Notes: generated by a model from the letters alone, not told the origin. Positions 37,270-47,076 are shown, counted from the stretch's first letter. The stretch: DNA of 64,000 bases from Ruegeria arenilitoris (GCF_013030265.1 NZ_WPZQ01000006.1:1-64000); one strand, 5' to 3'. Numbers and translations are program-made.

Positions 37270-37480
37270 AAATCTATTCCCCCCTTAACACTCTTTATTG
37301 TGGGGGCAGATATGTAAAAATCCAGTGAACCGCGACACTTAGTTTTGCCCAATCGCCGACTGTTGCACAGAAATCCCAACCACCAGTGTGCAGCGATGCA
37401 GGCTAATTGCGCGCCTGGTTCAATAGGAAGCACTGAAAGCGCAGACTATCTTCGCCGTGAATACTTGCGGAGGACACAAG

Positions 37481-38470
37481 ATGGGCCTGTTGGTCGACGG
37501 TAAATGGCATGACACTTGGTATGACACAAAATCCACTGGAGGAGCGTTCAAGCGTTCCGCCGCTCAGTTCCGCAACTGGCTGACCACGGATGGCAGTGCA
37601 GGACTGTCCGGAAAAGGTGGTTTCCCCGCAGAGACAGAACGCTATCACCTCTATGTCAGCCATGCCTGCCCATGGGCGCACAGAACGCTGATCTTTCGGG
37701 AACTGAAAGGGCTGAGCGATCATATTTCGGTCTCGGTTGTGCATCCCGATATGCTGGACAAGGGCTGGAGCTTTGAAAAAGACGGCAATGGTGCAACCGG
37801 CGATACCCTCTATGGTCTGGACTATGCCCATCAGGTCTATACCAAGGCTGACCCGACCTACTCTGGTCGCGTGACTGTGCCAATCCTGTGGGATAAGCAG
37901 CAAGAAACCATCGTTTCCAACGAGAGCTCCGAAATCATCCGTATGTTTAACTCGGCGTTTGACGAGATTACCGGAAACACCGATGACTACTGGCCTGAGG
38001 CGATGAGGGATGACATCGAAGAGGTCAATGCGCGCATCTATTCGAACGTAAATAACGGCGTCTACAAATCCGGCTTTGCGACCTCGCAAGAGGCTTACGA
38101 CGATGCAGTAAACCCATTGTTCGAAACTCTGGATTGGCTTGAGGATCACCTGGCTTCGCGCCGCTATCTGATGGGTGATCGCCTCACCGAAGCGGATTGG
38201 AGACTGTTCACCACACTGATCCGGTTCGATCCGGTTTATCATCTGCATTTCAAATGCAACCGGCGGCGGTTGATCGATTACCCTAGCCTGTGGGCCTATA
38301 CGCGCGAGCTATACCAGTGGCCCGGCGTTGCCCAGACAGTGAACATGGCTCATATCGTGCGCCACTATCACTTCAGCCATGACAGTATCAATCCGCACCG
38401 GATCATCCCGGTAAATCCTGAACTGGATTACATGGAGCCCCACAGACGGGATCAGCGGCCCGCCGCATAA
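37481..38470 (+). CDS. Glutathionyl-hydroquinone reductase (Xi-class GST)
   Basis: 329 residues. ATG 37481 is preceded by GGAGG. The active site is HACPWAHR with Cys63, the CPWA motif of YqjG/PcpF-type enzymes that reduce glutathionyl-hydroquinones. Further blocks: VPILWDKQQETIVSNESSEI and the C-terminal GSH-transferase helices RRRLIDYPSLWAYTREL. The 3' end overlaps the receiver-domain gene on the other strand by 19 bp. Confidence 0.93.
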   Translation: MGLLVDGKWHDTWYDTKSTGGAFKRSAAQFRNWLTTDGSAGLSGKGGFPAETERYHLYVSHACPWAHRTLIFRELKGLSDHISVSVVHPDMLDKGWSFEKDGNGATGDTLYGLDYAHQVYTKADPTYSGRVTVPILWDKQQETIVSNESSEIIRMFNSAFDEITGNTDDYWPEAMRDDIEEVNARIYSNVNNGVYKSGFATSQEAYDDAVNPLFETLDWLEDHLASRRYLMGDRLTEADWRLFTTLIRFDPVYHLHFKCNRRRLIDYPSLWAYTRELYQWPGVAQTVNMAHIVRHYHFSHDSINPHRIIPVNPELDYMEPHRRDQRPAA

Positions 38471-38814
38471 TGCTCGACCATCGCCGCCAGATCTTCTGGC
38501 GGCGTGCCGCTTTGCACATAGGCACAGGCGTTAGGACTATGGGCAAAGATGGATCCATCTGAAAAGAACGTCGTATTGGTCACAAAGATCACCCTGGTAT
38601 CGGGGCGGCGGTAGCTGGCAAAATCAGCCACGGCAAGCGCACTGCCGGTTTCCAATACCAGATCCAAGACGATGATATCGAATGCCGTGCTATAGAGCGC
38701 CAGAATTGCGGCTTCTTGCGTTTCGACCAATGTGACCTCGGCCTCCTGCCTTTGCAGATGGCGTTGCCACACCCGACCCAGATCGGGGTTACTCTCAACA
38801 ATCAGAACTTTCAT
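38452..38814 (-). CDS. Stand-alone receiver domain protein, atypical
   Basis: 120 residues from ATG 38814, a single response-regulator receiver without an output domain. Phosphoacceptor Asp51 is in IIVLDLVLE and the switch Thr79 in VIFVTNTT. The usual acidic pair is Glu7-Ser8 rather than Asp-Asp, and the conserved Lys before the last helix is Gln101 (CAYVQSG). Phosphorylation may therefore be weak or unusual. It is divergent from cobC. A TTG/alternative start six codons upstream is possible. Confidence 0.82.
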   Translation of the reverse strand: MKVLIVESNPDLGRVWQRHLQRQEAEVTLVETQEAAILALYSTAFDIIVLDLVLETGSALAVADFASYRRPDTRVIFVTNTTFFSDGSIFAHSPNACAYVQSGTPPEDLAAMVEHYAAGR

Positions 38815-38923
38815 TTGCAACAACCTCGGCACTTGATAGAGTGAACGGTGCCGACCCCTTGGTCCGTGATCCCGTCATTTCCTTAACAAAAAGTTAACGA
38901 TGCCTGTCACGGGCTCGGATCAC

Positions 38924-38956
38924 GCGGATTTGCTTGTATAAATGGCAAAAATCCGC
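38924..38956. repeat. Inverted repeat upstream of cobC
   Basis: Perfect 8 bp arms GCGGATTT (38924-38931) and AAATCCGC (38949-38956), 17 nt apart, in the 182 bp between the receiver gene and cobC. It could be an operator or a leader hairpin. I see no cobalamin riboswitch in this gap. Confidence 0.5.
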
Positions 38957-38996
38957 TTGAAGCGGGCTGAAACACGCGATTCCGGCAGAGATCCAG

Positions 38997-39962
38997 ATGG
39001 CAAGACAAAGCGACGAATTGAACCCGCGGGCCGCACGCGACCATGGTGGGGGTCTGGATGGTGCTATCCGGAACTATGGCGGCACCCGATCGGACTGGAT
39101 CGACTTGTCCACTGGCATCAATCCGCATCCATATGAAGTTTCAGGTCTGGAACCTTCGGACTGGATGGAACTGCCGGATCATGGCGCTTTTGAAAGGCTG
39201 GCAGACGCTGCTCGTCAGTTCTGGTCTGTTCCGGACGAGGCCATGATCCTGCCTGCGCCAGGGGCCTCAGCTCTCATTGCCAGGATTCCCGCGCTCGCCC
39301 GAACAGGTCGGGTGCAAATCACGATGCCCACATATAACGAGCACGCCGCCGCCTTTAATGCGCAAGGCTGGTCCGTGCAGGAAAACGCTCCGGCAGAGGC
39401 CCGGGTGATCGTGCATCCCAACAATCCCGACGGCCGCATCTGGCGTGAGTGTGATGTTGATGCCCCGTTGACCGTGATCGATGAGAGTTTTTGCGACGTC
39501 ACCCCCGATGCTTCTCTGATCCACCTCGCGGGTCACCCCGGTGTCGTCGTGCTCAAGAGCTTTGGAAAGTTCTGGGGACTGGCGGGGCTGAGGCTGGGCT
39601 TTGCAATCGGTCACCCCAATCTGATTAGCAAGCTTAACGATCTGACAGGTCCCTGGTCCGTCTCAGGCCCTGCCCTGCGGATCGGGACACGTGCATTGCG
39701 GGATATTGATTGGGCCGATGCCACCCGCCGAAATCTGGCCAATGAAGCAAGCAAACTAGACGCTCTGCTCACCCGAAAGGGAGCGTCTCTGGTCGGCGGC
39801 ACCAGCCTGTTCCGACTTTATGAGGTCGACGATGCTGCAGAATGGCAAGACCGATTGGCAAAAGCACATATCTGGAGCCGCATCTTCCCCTACTCCCAAA
39901 CCTATTTGCGCCTTGGCCTGCCCCCCGCAGGTGGCTGGGATCGGTTGGAGGCAGCGCTTTGA
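38997..39962 (+). CDS. cobC: Threonine-phosphate decarboxylase (cobalamin synthesis)
   Basis: Makes (R)-1-amino-2-propanol O-2-phosphate, the linker of the cobalamin nucleotide loop. 321 residues, PLP fold-type [15 protein letters not shown] and [11 protein letters not shown] at the N-terminus are typical of CobC/CobD decarboxylases; [10 protein letters not shown] and [16 protein letters not shown] carry substrate and PLP-lysine motifs. Overlaps the next gene by TTGA. Confidence 0.94.
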   Translation: MARQSDELNPRAARDHGGGLDGAIRNYGGTRSDWIDLSTGINPHPYEVSGLEPSDWMELPDHGAFERLADAARQFWSVPDEAMILPAPGASALIARIPALARTGRVQITMPTYNEHAAAFNAQGWSVQENAPAEARVIVHPNNPDGRIWRECDVDAPLTVIDESFCDVTPDASLIHLAGHPGVVVLKSFGKFWGLAGLRLGFAIGHPNLISKLNDLTGPWSVSGPALRIGTRALRDIDWADATRRNLANEASKLDALLTRKGASLVGGTSLFRLYEVDDAAEWQDRLAKAHIWSRIFPYSQTYLRLGLPPAGGWDRLEAAL

Positions 39963-40879
39963 GCACCGCGCTGTTGCTGGTTTGTGCCATGTGTCTGGAC
40001 GCAGCTTTGGGTGAGCCTGACTGGCTCTGGTCCCGCGTTCGCCATCCAGCCGTGGTAATAGGCAATGCGATTGGCTGGCTTGACAAACGCTTGAACACAG
40101 GGTCGCAGCGGCGCCTCAAGGGTGTATTCACGGTCACGCTTCTGGTTCTTGCAGCCTTTGCCGCTGGCAAGCTGCTTTCTTTGCTCGGCCCGATTATCGA
40201 AATCGCTGTCTGCGCCATCCTCCTTGCACAGAAATCGCTGGTTACTCATGTCCGGGATGTCGGCGAAACACTACGGCAGTCTTTGCCTGCAGGGCGTACC
40301 ATGGTTGCTCGCATCGTTTCGCGCGATACCACTGAAATGACCGAAGCGCAGGTTGCCCGTTCCGCCATCGAAAGTGCGGCTGAAAATCTGAGTGACGGCG
40401 TCATTGCGCCCGCGTTCTGGTTCTTGATTGCGGGTTTGCCAGGGTTGCTGATCTACAAGGCCGTCAATACGGCCGACAGCATGATTGGCTACCGCAACGA
40501 GAAGTACCTTGAATTCGGCTGGGCCTCAGCCCGGCTTGATGATTTGCTAAATCTGATCCCGGCAAGACTGACCTGCGTGATGATCATCGCGCTATCCGGT
40601 CAATGGTCTCGTTGGGCAGAAATGGTCGTCGATGCGCGTCGCCATATTTCACCCAATGCAGGCTGGCCTGAAGCCGCCATGGCCCGCGCCTTGGGCATCG
40701 CCTTAGCAGGCCCTCGCAGTTATGACGGGCAGATTCGCGATCTGGCCTGGGTGAACGGTGATGCGCGTCGGGAAATCGGCGCATACGAGGTTTTCCGCGC
40801 ATGTACCATGTTGTGGAAGGTTTGGGGGCTTGCGCTTGGCGTCTTGTCGGTGTGGGTTGTCGTCAACTTTTTCTTTTGA
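39959..40879 (+). CDS. cobD: Adenosylcobinamide-phosphate synthase
   Basis: CobD/CbiB amidates cobyric acid with the aminopropanol phosphate made by CobC. 306 residues, integral membrane protein. TTG 39959 overlaps the cobC stop (TTGA) with GGAGG about 8 nt upstream; the N-terminus then reads [20 protein letters not shown], the family start. Further motifs: [19 protein letters not shown] and [15 protein letters not shown]. CobC and CobD act in consecutive steps. Confidence 0.95.
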   Translation: MSTALLLVCAMCLDAALGEPDWLWSRVRHPAVVIGNAIGWLDKRLNTGSQRRLKGVFTVTLLVLAAFAAGKLLSLLGPIIEIAVCAILLAQKSLVTHVRDVGETLRQSLPAGRTMVARIVSRDTTEMTEAQVARSAIESAAENLSDGVIAPAFWFLIAGLPGLLIYKAVNTADSMIGYRNEKYLEFGWASARLDDLLNLIPARLTCVMIIALSGQWSRWAEMVVDARRHISPNAGWPEAAMARALGIALAGPRSYDGQIRDLAWVNGDARREIGAYEVFRACTMLWKVWGLALGVLSVWVVVNFFF

Positions 40880-40894
40880 AGGACCTGCTCGTCC

Positions 40895-42058
40895 ATGCGT
40901 ATTCTCTCTGGCCTTGTCGCTGCTACTCTTTTTGCCTCCCCCGCCTTTGCTCAGTGCGGTGGCGGTTTCAACTCCTTCGTCAAAGGTCTGAAGTCCGAAG
41001 CGGTCCAGCAAGGTTTTGACAAATCTACCGTGAACGCATTTTTCAAAGGCGTTCAACAAGATCCCAAAGTACTGCAGGCAGACCGTGCCCAAGGTGTTTT
41101 CCAAAAGCCGTTCATCGATTTCTCACGCCGCCTGATCTCGGCCAATCGCATTGAACGCGGCCAAGCCATGTCGCGCAAATACGATGCAGTGTTTGATCGG
41201 ATCGAACGCGAATACGGAATCTCGCGCGGGGTGTTGCTGGCCTTTTGGGCCTTCGAAACCGACTACGGCGCTTTCCAGGGTGATTTCAACACGCGCAATG
41301 CTCTGGTGACGTTGGCCCACGATTGCCGACGTCCGGAATTGTTCCGACCGCAGATTTTTGCAGCGATCGAATTGTATCAGCGGGGTGATTTTGACCCGAA
41401 CCGTACCACTGGGGCATGGGCTGGGGAAATCGGAATGGTGCAGATGCTACCGCGCGATATCCTCGAAAATGGCGTCGATGGTGACGGCGATGGCAAGGTC
41501 TCTTTGAAAACCTCAGCACCAGATGCGCTGATGTCCGGGGCAAAAATGCTGTCACATCTGGGATGGCAACCGGGTCAGCCTTGGCTGCAGGAGGTGACTG
41601 TACCGGATCAGATGGATTGGTCACTGTCGGGTCCGGGAAAACCGAGAGCGATTTCTGACTGGCAAGCCATGGGTGTTCAGGCGCGCAGCGGATCACTGGC
41701 CAATCTGCCAGCTTCTTTGATCCTGCCTCAGGGGCACAAGGGACCCGCCTTTCTGGCCTACCCAAATTTCGATGTCTATTTCGAATGGAACCAGAGCTTT
41801 GTTTATGTGCTGACCGCCGCCTATTTCGGCACTCGGTTGGAAGGCGCACAAGTTTATGACGCGGGCAATCCTGCCCCTGGCCTGTCTGGCGCTCAGATGA
41901 AGCAACTGCAAAGCAAACTGCAGGCACGCGGCTATGACGTCGGCAAAATCGACGGCATTCTGGGGGCCGGAACACGCGCTGCCGTTCAGTCGGAACAGTT
42001 GCGACTTGGCCTGCCAGCGGATGCTTGGCCCACTACGGATTTACTGAATCGGCTGTAA
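40895..42058 (+). CDS. Lytic murein transglycosylase (MltB-like, SLT_2 plus PG-binding)
   Basis: 387 residues. Signal peptide ILSGLVAATLFASPAFA, then an SLT_2 domain with catalytic Glu in FWAFETDYGAFQG and motifs IGMVQMLPRDILENGVDGDGDG. A C-terminal peptidoglycan-binding repeat (MKQLQSKLQARGYDVGKIDG-type) ends the protein. Cleaves glycan strands in the periplasm to anhydromuropeptides. It begins 15 bp after cobD, but no functional link is implied. Confidence 0.93.
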   Translation: MRILSGLVAATLFASPAFAQCGGGFNSFVKGLKSEAVQQGFDKSTVNAFFKGVQQDPKVLQADRAQGVFQKPFIDFSRRLISANRIERGQAMSRKYDAVFDRIEREYGISRGVLLAFWAFETDYGAFQGDFNTRNALVTLAHDCRRPELFRPQIFAAIELYQRGDFDPNRTTGAWAGEIGMVQMLPRDILENGVDGDGDGKVSLKTSAPDALMSGAKMLSHLGWQPGQPWLQEVTVPDQMDWSLSGPGKPRAISDWQAMGVQARSGSLANLPASLILPQGHKGPAFLAYPNFDVYFEWNQSFVYVLTAAYFGTRLEGAQVYDAGNPAPGLSGAQMKQLQSKLQARGYDVGKIDGILGAGTRAAVQSEQLRLGLPADAWPTTDLLNRL

Positions 42059-42107
42059 ATCACTGGCATAGAACGTTCGCGCCATACGGACCCGCAACAG
42101 GTCTCAG

Positions 42108-42905
42108 CTAGGCGACATTTGCGTGATATTTCTGTGGAACTGGCTCAAACGGGTGCAGTCTAAGCGATTTGCCTCGGGTTTCGATCGCGGTGTTTGCCGG
42201 TATCTCAGTCCATTCTCCGCTATCAGCATCCAGTGGCTCGGACGAAATTATGATGCCGTCAGCGCATGCGCGATAGTGGAGGCTGGGTGCAAATCGGTCC
42301 GAGGCATATCGCGCAGCAAATACGCGTTCCCCATCCGACCAGCAGGCAGCGAACCGAAGGTAAGGTAGTGATCCGCGTTTCCGGGAAAGTGCCTCAACGC
42401 GTTCAACAGCGCGCACCATTGCCCCGATTGGATCGTCATCCAAGCCTTCACCATGCGCTATCAGAAAGATCGCTTCGCTTTCAGTTGCACCCAGCCTGTG
42501 CTGGTACAAGTCAGCTGGTATCATACCGTCCAGTTCTTGCCGGATACTCTCGTGCCCACCGGCCTGGCCGTTGTGCATGAAGCTCCACTTTCCATAGCCA
42601 AACGGATGGCAGTTGTTTCGAGATGTGGCAGTCCCGGTTGAAGCACGCACATGGGCCAGAAACAGTGGCGACTGCGTATGGTGCGTCAGCTGTTTCAGAT
42701 TGGCGTCAGACCACGCTGGGTTGGTGTCTTTGTAGAAGCAGGGCGTGCCACGTTCCGAATACCAGGCAAGGCCGAAACCATCTGCGTTGATCGGAGTCTT
42801 CCCAATAAGTGCATTGCGGCTTTGCATGACCAAGGATTGCTCCTGATTCAGCACTAACTCATCCAAATAACGTTTAGCGCCGACCCAAGCTAAAAAACGG
42901 CACAT
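42108..42905 (-). CDS. Class II glutamine amidotransferase (YafJ-like)
   Basis: 265 residues. Cys2 (MCRFLAWVG) is the N-terminal nucleophile after Met removal. The Ntn-type glutaminase motifs NADGFGLAWYSERG, AHVRASTGTATSRNNCHPF and FMHNGQAGG are intact. No synthase domain is attached, so the ammonia acceptor is unknown (family GATase_6, related to EgtC). Its upstream 190 bp gap holds a long palindrome. Confidence 0.9.
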   Translation of the reverse strand: MCRFLAWVGAKRYLDELVLNQEQSLVMQSRNALIGKTPINADGFGLAWYSERGTPCFYKDTNPAWSDANLKQLTHHTQSPLFLAHVRASTGTATSRNNCHPFGYGKWSFMHNGQAGGHESIRQELDGMIPADLYQHRLGATESEAIFLIAHGEGLDDDPIGAMVRAVERVEALSRKRGSLPYLRFAACWSDGERVFAARYASDRFAPSLHYRACADGIIISSEPLDADSGEWTEIPANTAIETRGKSLRLHPFEPVPQKYHANVA

Positions 42906-43003
42906 CTACTCTGACCTTTTATTCTCTGTTATTGCTGTCAGGAATTTATCGTCAGAGGCATCAATATATACCCCATTTATTCGCTTATTTGTTGCGTTTC
43001 ACC

Positions 43004-43034
43004 GATCAATTGACACACATTATGTCAACTGGTC
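43004..43034. repeat. 31 bp operator-like palindrome
   Basis: Arms of 12 bp (43004-43015 and 43023-43034), with 10 of 12 positions paired and core TTGACA-N7-TGTCAA. It lies about 100 bp upstream of the amidotransferase start, in A+T-rich non-coding DNA. It has no U-run, so an operator is likelier than a terminator. Confidence 0.55.
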
Positions 43035-43097
43035 GTTCAAACACTTGGTGCAAACTTAAGTATGCTCGGCTTTTAAACGGCGCCCTTAAGACCGATT

Positions 43098-43460
43098 TCA
43101 ATCGGGGCGCACCGGATAGCGTTCGCCTTTTTCGTTGATCAGTATCAAGCGATCACCACTGCGCACATACAAATCACAGCGGCTGAGACCATTACGATAA
43201 TCAACACAAACACTGCCGTCCTCGGCAATGCGATAAGTACCGAATGCGGTTCCGCCACCATTCGTCTCCGAATAGGTATAGGAGTAAGCTCCACCAGTAG
43301 AATAACGGGATTGCCCATCGTCATAGAAGGTGAACGTCTGGCCCGCCAATGCATCCAGTTCCTGTTGATTCAGCGGCACATCGCCCGGTTTAGTTGCCCA
43401 TTCAGCAGCCCAAAGCGGAGTTGAAATACAAGTCACAAGGATCAGAAACAGTCGTGTCAT
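43098..43460 (-). CDS. Secreted hypothetical protein
   Basis: 120 residues with a clear signal peptide (TRLFLILVTCISTPLWA, cleavage after AWA-like site). The mature part is a small beta-rich domain: LAGQTFTFYDDGQSRYS, GGTAFGTYRIAEDGSVCVDY and RCDLYVRSGDRLILI, with two cysteines that could pair. I do not recognise a family. A GC-rich hairpin with CCGATT-TC-AATCGG overlaps its stop and may terminate it. Confidence 0.7.
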   Translation of the reverse strand: MTRLFLILVTCISTPLWAAEWATKPGDVPLNQQELDALAGQTFTFYDDGQSRYSTGGAYSYTYSETNGGGTAFGTYRIAEDGSVCVDYRNGLSRCDLYVRSGDRLILINEKGERYPVRPD

Positions 43461-43514
43461 GCAGCCACATTATCCCGCAGCGCCTTAAAACCCTCATAAC
43501 GTTGCAGTGAGCGG

Positions 43515-46500
43515 TCAGGCGACCATCTGCTCGGCCTTTTTCAGATCAACCGAGACGAGCTGGCTGACGCCCTGCTCCTGCATGGTAACACCAAACAGCC
43601 GATCCATTCGGGCCATGGTCACCGCATGGTGGGTGATGATCAGGAACCGCGTGTCGGTCTGACGGCACATCTCGTCCAGCAGATCACAGAAGCGCGTGAC
43701 GTTGGCGTCATCCAGCGGCGCGTCGACCTCGTCCAAAACACAAATCGGAGCGGGGTTGGCAAGGAAAACTCCAAAGATCAGTGCCGTCGCGGTCAGGGTC
43801 TGCTCCCCACCCGATAGCAGGCTCAGCGTCGAGAGCTTTTTACCCGGAGGCTGACACATGATCTCAAGGCCCGCATCCAGCGGGTCATCGCTTTCGACCA
43901 TGACAAGATTGGCCTCGCCACCGCCAAACAGGTGCTTGAACAGCATTGCAAAGTTCGAGTTCACCTGTTCGAACGCAGTCAACAGACGCTCGCGACCTTC
44001 GCGGTTTAGGCTGGCGATACCGCTGCGCAGGGCCTTGATCGCCTCTTCCAGATCGGACTTTTCGCTGTTGAGCGTATCGAATTCTTCCTGAACCTCCTTG
44101 GCATCCTCTTCGGCGCGCAGGTTGACCGCACCCATCGCATCACGCTGGCGCTTATGGCGGTTCACCTCAGCCTCAAGCGTGTCCGCAGCAGGCATTTGAT
44201 CAGGATTAACATCCAATTGGTTCAGCAATTGGTTTGGTGTCAGTTGCTGATCTTCTGCAATGCGCTCGGCTGCAGCGACAACACTTTCTTTGGCTGCATC
44301 ACAACGCGCCTCGGCAGCCGCTCGCGTTTCGCGTGCTTCGGATGCTAGGCGTTCTGCCTCACGCTCGGCCAGTACAACCTCACGCTGTTGGGTTTCTGCC
44401 TCGGCCAGCCTGTCCGCTGCCTCTGCACGGCGCGCCTCGGCAGTTTCGATCAGCTCATTCAGTTCTTCGCGCGCTTCAACAATCTCACCGGGCGCGGCCA
44501 TGGCTTCGGTCAGTTCTTCTTCTGAACTTTCCTTGCGTTCAGCCAATTCCGATATACGCTTTTCAGCAGTTTCCAGACGGTGCCGCCAACCGCTGAGATC
44601 CTTGGTGACCTCTTGAGTTCGCCGGGTACGCGCATCACCTTCGCGACGCAGCTCGTCGTGGGTCGAACGATGGGTCAGCATTGTAATCCGCGCTGCTTCA
44701 ACCGTTTGCTTGATATCCTCGACCTGCGCGCGGGCGCTATCCAGATCACCCAGCCCGGTCAGCGCACCTTCGGCCTCGCGCAGCTGAGCGCGAGCAGACA
44801 TGGCATCTTCCTTGTGGCGATCCACGGCCAGAGACAGGGTTTCCAGCTTGCCCTGTGCCAGATTGCGGTCGGCTTCAGCCCGGCTGAGTTGGCGCGCGGT
44901 TTCGGCCATGCGCTGATCGGCAGCACGACGCGCTTCGCGTGCACGACGATCGGCTTCGGTCACATCCGCCAGTTGCTGTGACAACGCCTCATGCGCGGCG
45001 CGTGCACCATCAGCTTGCGCTTCGGTACGCGTCAGTTCCTGTTTCAGCGCTTCCAGCTTGTTGAGCTGCTCCAGCCGCAGGGCGGCAGCGCTTGGCGCAT
45101 CTTCAGCCCATGCGCGGAAACCATCCCAGCGCCACAGATCGCCCGAGCGCGACACCAACCGTTGACCGGGTTTCAGCGACGCTTGCAACCGCGCGCCTAG
45201 ATCGGCATCAACCAACCCGATCTGTGCAATCCGACGACTCAGACGGTCCGGTCCAGAGACGTGCAACGCCAGTGGTTCGGCGCCCTCGGGCAGAGGTTGA
45301 TCGCTGTCATATCCAGCCACCTGCACCCAGCCCGAAGGGCCATCCCCTTCGACCAGAGGCGCACGCAGATCGTCGGCCAGTGCAGCCCCAAGCGCCTTTT
45401 CATAACCGGGCGCCACACGCAGCAGGTCAAGCACCTGCCCACCCTCGGCCGTATCCCGTTCAACCAGTTTAGCCAGCGCCGTTGTCTCGGCTCGGATGGC
45501 GCCCAGTTCACCTTCTGCCTCAGAGCGTTGTGCCCGGGCTTCGGCTTCGCGCGCCTGTGTTTCATTGCGCAGCTCATCGGCAGCGGCCAGCGCTTCTTCG
45601 GCAGCTTCAGCAGCCTCGCGCGCCTCTTCCTCGGCTTCCTGAGCAGTTTCAAAGGCTTCGCTGGTACGGGTCAGCGCTCCGCGCGCCTCCTCCACCGCCG
45701 AACGGGCTTTCTCCTCTTCACCTTCAGAACGCGCTAGTGTCTTGCGACTATCCTCGACCAACCGTTGCGCAGACTGATGGCGCGCAACGAGGCGGGCCAT
45801 ATCCTCGGTTTCCTGCGACAGGTGATCTTCACGATCCTGCAAAACCGAGGCAGCTTCGCGGGCAATTTCGGCGGCCTCAGCTACCTTGTCCTCGTGACCT
45901 TCGGCAGCTTTGGCCAGTTCGCGGGCTTCCCATTCCAGTCGTTCGATCATCTGCCCGGCGTCCCGGTTCAGGCCAGTCTCACGCTCGATGTCGTTGCCAA
46001 GCTGCTGAATACGATTGGTCAGCGTTTCTATGGTCTGGCGCGCGCGGGTTTCCTGATCGGCCAGTGCATCACGCTGAACCTGCTGGCGTTGCAGGACCGC
46101 GGCGGCGATAGCCTCTTCTTCGCGCAAGGGCGGCAGGGTTTCCTCAATCTCAGCGCGCTTCGCCGCTGCCGCTCTTGCTTCGGCCTCAGCGCGCGATGCT
46201 TCGGTGATCCGTTCGCGCAGTTTTTCTTCGGCCTGCTGGCGGGCAATGTCGGCCTCTTTCCAGCGACGATAAAGCAGCATGCCCTCGGCTTGGCGCAGTT
46301 GCTCGCCTATCTCGCGATAACGTGCAGCCTGACGGGCCTGACGCGCCAATTGCGCCAGCTGTGTCCCGAGTTGTTCGAGAACGTCATCAACGCGCGTCAG
46401 GTTGGACTCAGTGCCCTTTAACTTCAGTTCGGCCTCGTGCCGACGTTGGTAGAGGCCCGAGATACCGGCCGCTTCTTCCAGAATACGCCGACGGGCGCGT

Positions 46501-46970
46501 GGCTTGGCGTTGATCAGTTCCGCAATACGGTTCTGTCCTACCAACGCGGGTGAATGCGCGCCGGTCGACGCATCCGCGAACAACATCTGCACATCACGGG
46601 CCCGCACATCCTTACCGTTGGTCTTGTAGGCGCTGCCCACATCGCGGGTGATGCGCCGGACAATCTCAAGCTGGTCGCTGTCATTGAAGCCTGAAGGTGC
46701 CAGTCGCTCTGAATTGTCCATCGTCAGGACAACTTCGGCAAAATTCCGGGCAGGACGCGTGGCAGCCCCCGCAAAGATAACATCCTCCATTGCGCCACCG
46801 CGCATGGATTTGGGGCGGTTCTCACCCATCACCCAACGCAATGCTTCCAGAAGATTGGACTTGCCACAGCCGTTTGGCCCCACCACACCGGTCAACCCAT
46901 CCGCGATGATCAGATCGGTCGGATCAACAAAGCTTTTAAAGCCGGTCAGTTTGAGTTTGCTAAAGCGCAA
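43515..46970 (-). CDS. smc: Chromosome segregation ATPase SMC
   Basis: 1151 residues. N-terminal Walker A VGPNGCGKSNLLEAL, long coiled coil, hinge at about residues 490-640, second coiled coil very rich in Ala/Glu/Arg, then signature LSLLSGGEQTLTATAL and Walker B CVLDEVDAPLDD. It compacts and segregates chromosomes with ScpAB, which are not in the window. The start is TTG 46970 (MRFSKLKLTGFKSFVDPTD), with no in-frame ATG; the ribosome site is weak. Confidence 0.97.
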   Translation of the reverse strand: MRFSKLKLTGFKSFVDPTDLIIADGLTGVVGPNGCGKSNLLEALRWVMGENRPKSMRGGAMEDVIFAGAATRPARNFAEVVLTMDNSERLAPSGFNDSDQLEIVRRITRDVGSAYKTNGKDVRARDVQMLFADASTGAHSPALVGQNRIAELINAKPRARRRILEEAAGISGLYQRRHEAELKLKGTESNLTRVDDVLEQLGTQLAQLARQARQAARYREIGEQLRQAEGMLLYRRWKEADIARQQAEEKLRERITEASRAEAEARAAAAKRAEIEETLPPLREEEAIAAAVLQRQQVQRDALADQETRARQTIETLTNRIQQLGNDIERETGLNRDAGQMIERLEWEARELAKAAEGHEDKVAEAAEIAREAASVLQDREDHLSQETEDMARLVARHQSAQRLVEDSRKTLARSEGEEEKARSAVEEARGALTRTSEAFETAQEAEEEAREAAEAAEEALAAADELRNETQAREAEARAQRSEAEGELGAIRAETTALAKLVERDTAEGGQVLDLLRVAPGYEKALGAALADDLRAPLVEGDGPSGWVQVAGYDSDQPLPEGAEPLALHVSGPDRLSRRIAQIGLVDADLGARLQASLKPGQRLVSRSGDLWRWDGFRAWAEDAPSAAALRLEQLNKLEALKQELTRTEAQADGARAAHEALSQQLADVTEADRRAREARRAADQRMAETARQLSRAEADRNLAQGKLETLSLAVDRHKEDAMSARAQLREAEGALTGLGDLDSARAQVEDIKQTVEAARITMLTHRSTHDELRREGDARTRRTQEVTKDLSGWRHRLETAEKRISELAERKESSEEELTEAMAAPGEIVEAREELNELIETAEARRAEAADRLAEAETQQREVVLAEREAERLASEARETRAAAEARCDAAKESVVAAAERIAEDQQLTPNQLLNQLDVNPDQMPAADTLEAEVNRHKRQRDAMGAVNLRAEEDAKEVQEEFDTLNSEKSDLEEAIKALRSGIASLNREGRERLLTAFEQVNSNFAMLFKHLFGGGEANLVMVESDDPLDAGLEIMCQPPGKKLSTLSLLSGGEQTLTATALIFGVFLANPAPICVLDEVDAPLDDANVTRFCDLLDEMCRQTDTRFLIITHHAVTMARMDRLFGVTMQEQGVSQLVSVDLKKAEQMVA

Positions 46971-47067
46971 TGGCCGTTTTTTCCGTGATTCCTACGTTCA
47001 CGAAGTCTGCGCAAGGGATGGGGGACGAGTCAACGGAGTTACGCAGGATATGGGCCAGTGAGCCAAG

Positions 47068-47076
47068 TTATCCACA
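47068..47076 (+). other. Perfect DnaA-box match
   Basis: TTATCCACA, the strongest E. coli DnaA box, in the 140 bp between smc and the lipoprotein gene. Such a 9-mer is expected about once per two windows of this size by chance, so its meaning is open. Confidence 0.35.

Noticed and set aside
37405..37430. GGTTCAATAGG resembling a tRNA T-loop
   Set aside because: No acceptor, D or anticodon arm can be built around it.
38815..38996. Possible cobalamin riboswitch before cobC
   Set aside because: No B12-box or the usual long leader; the gap is only 182 bp with a single inverted repeat.
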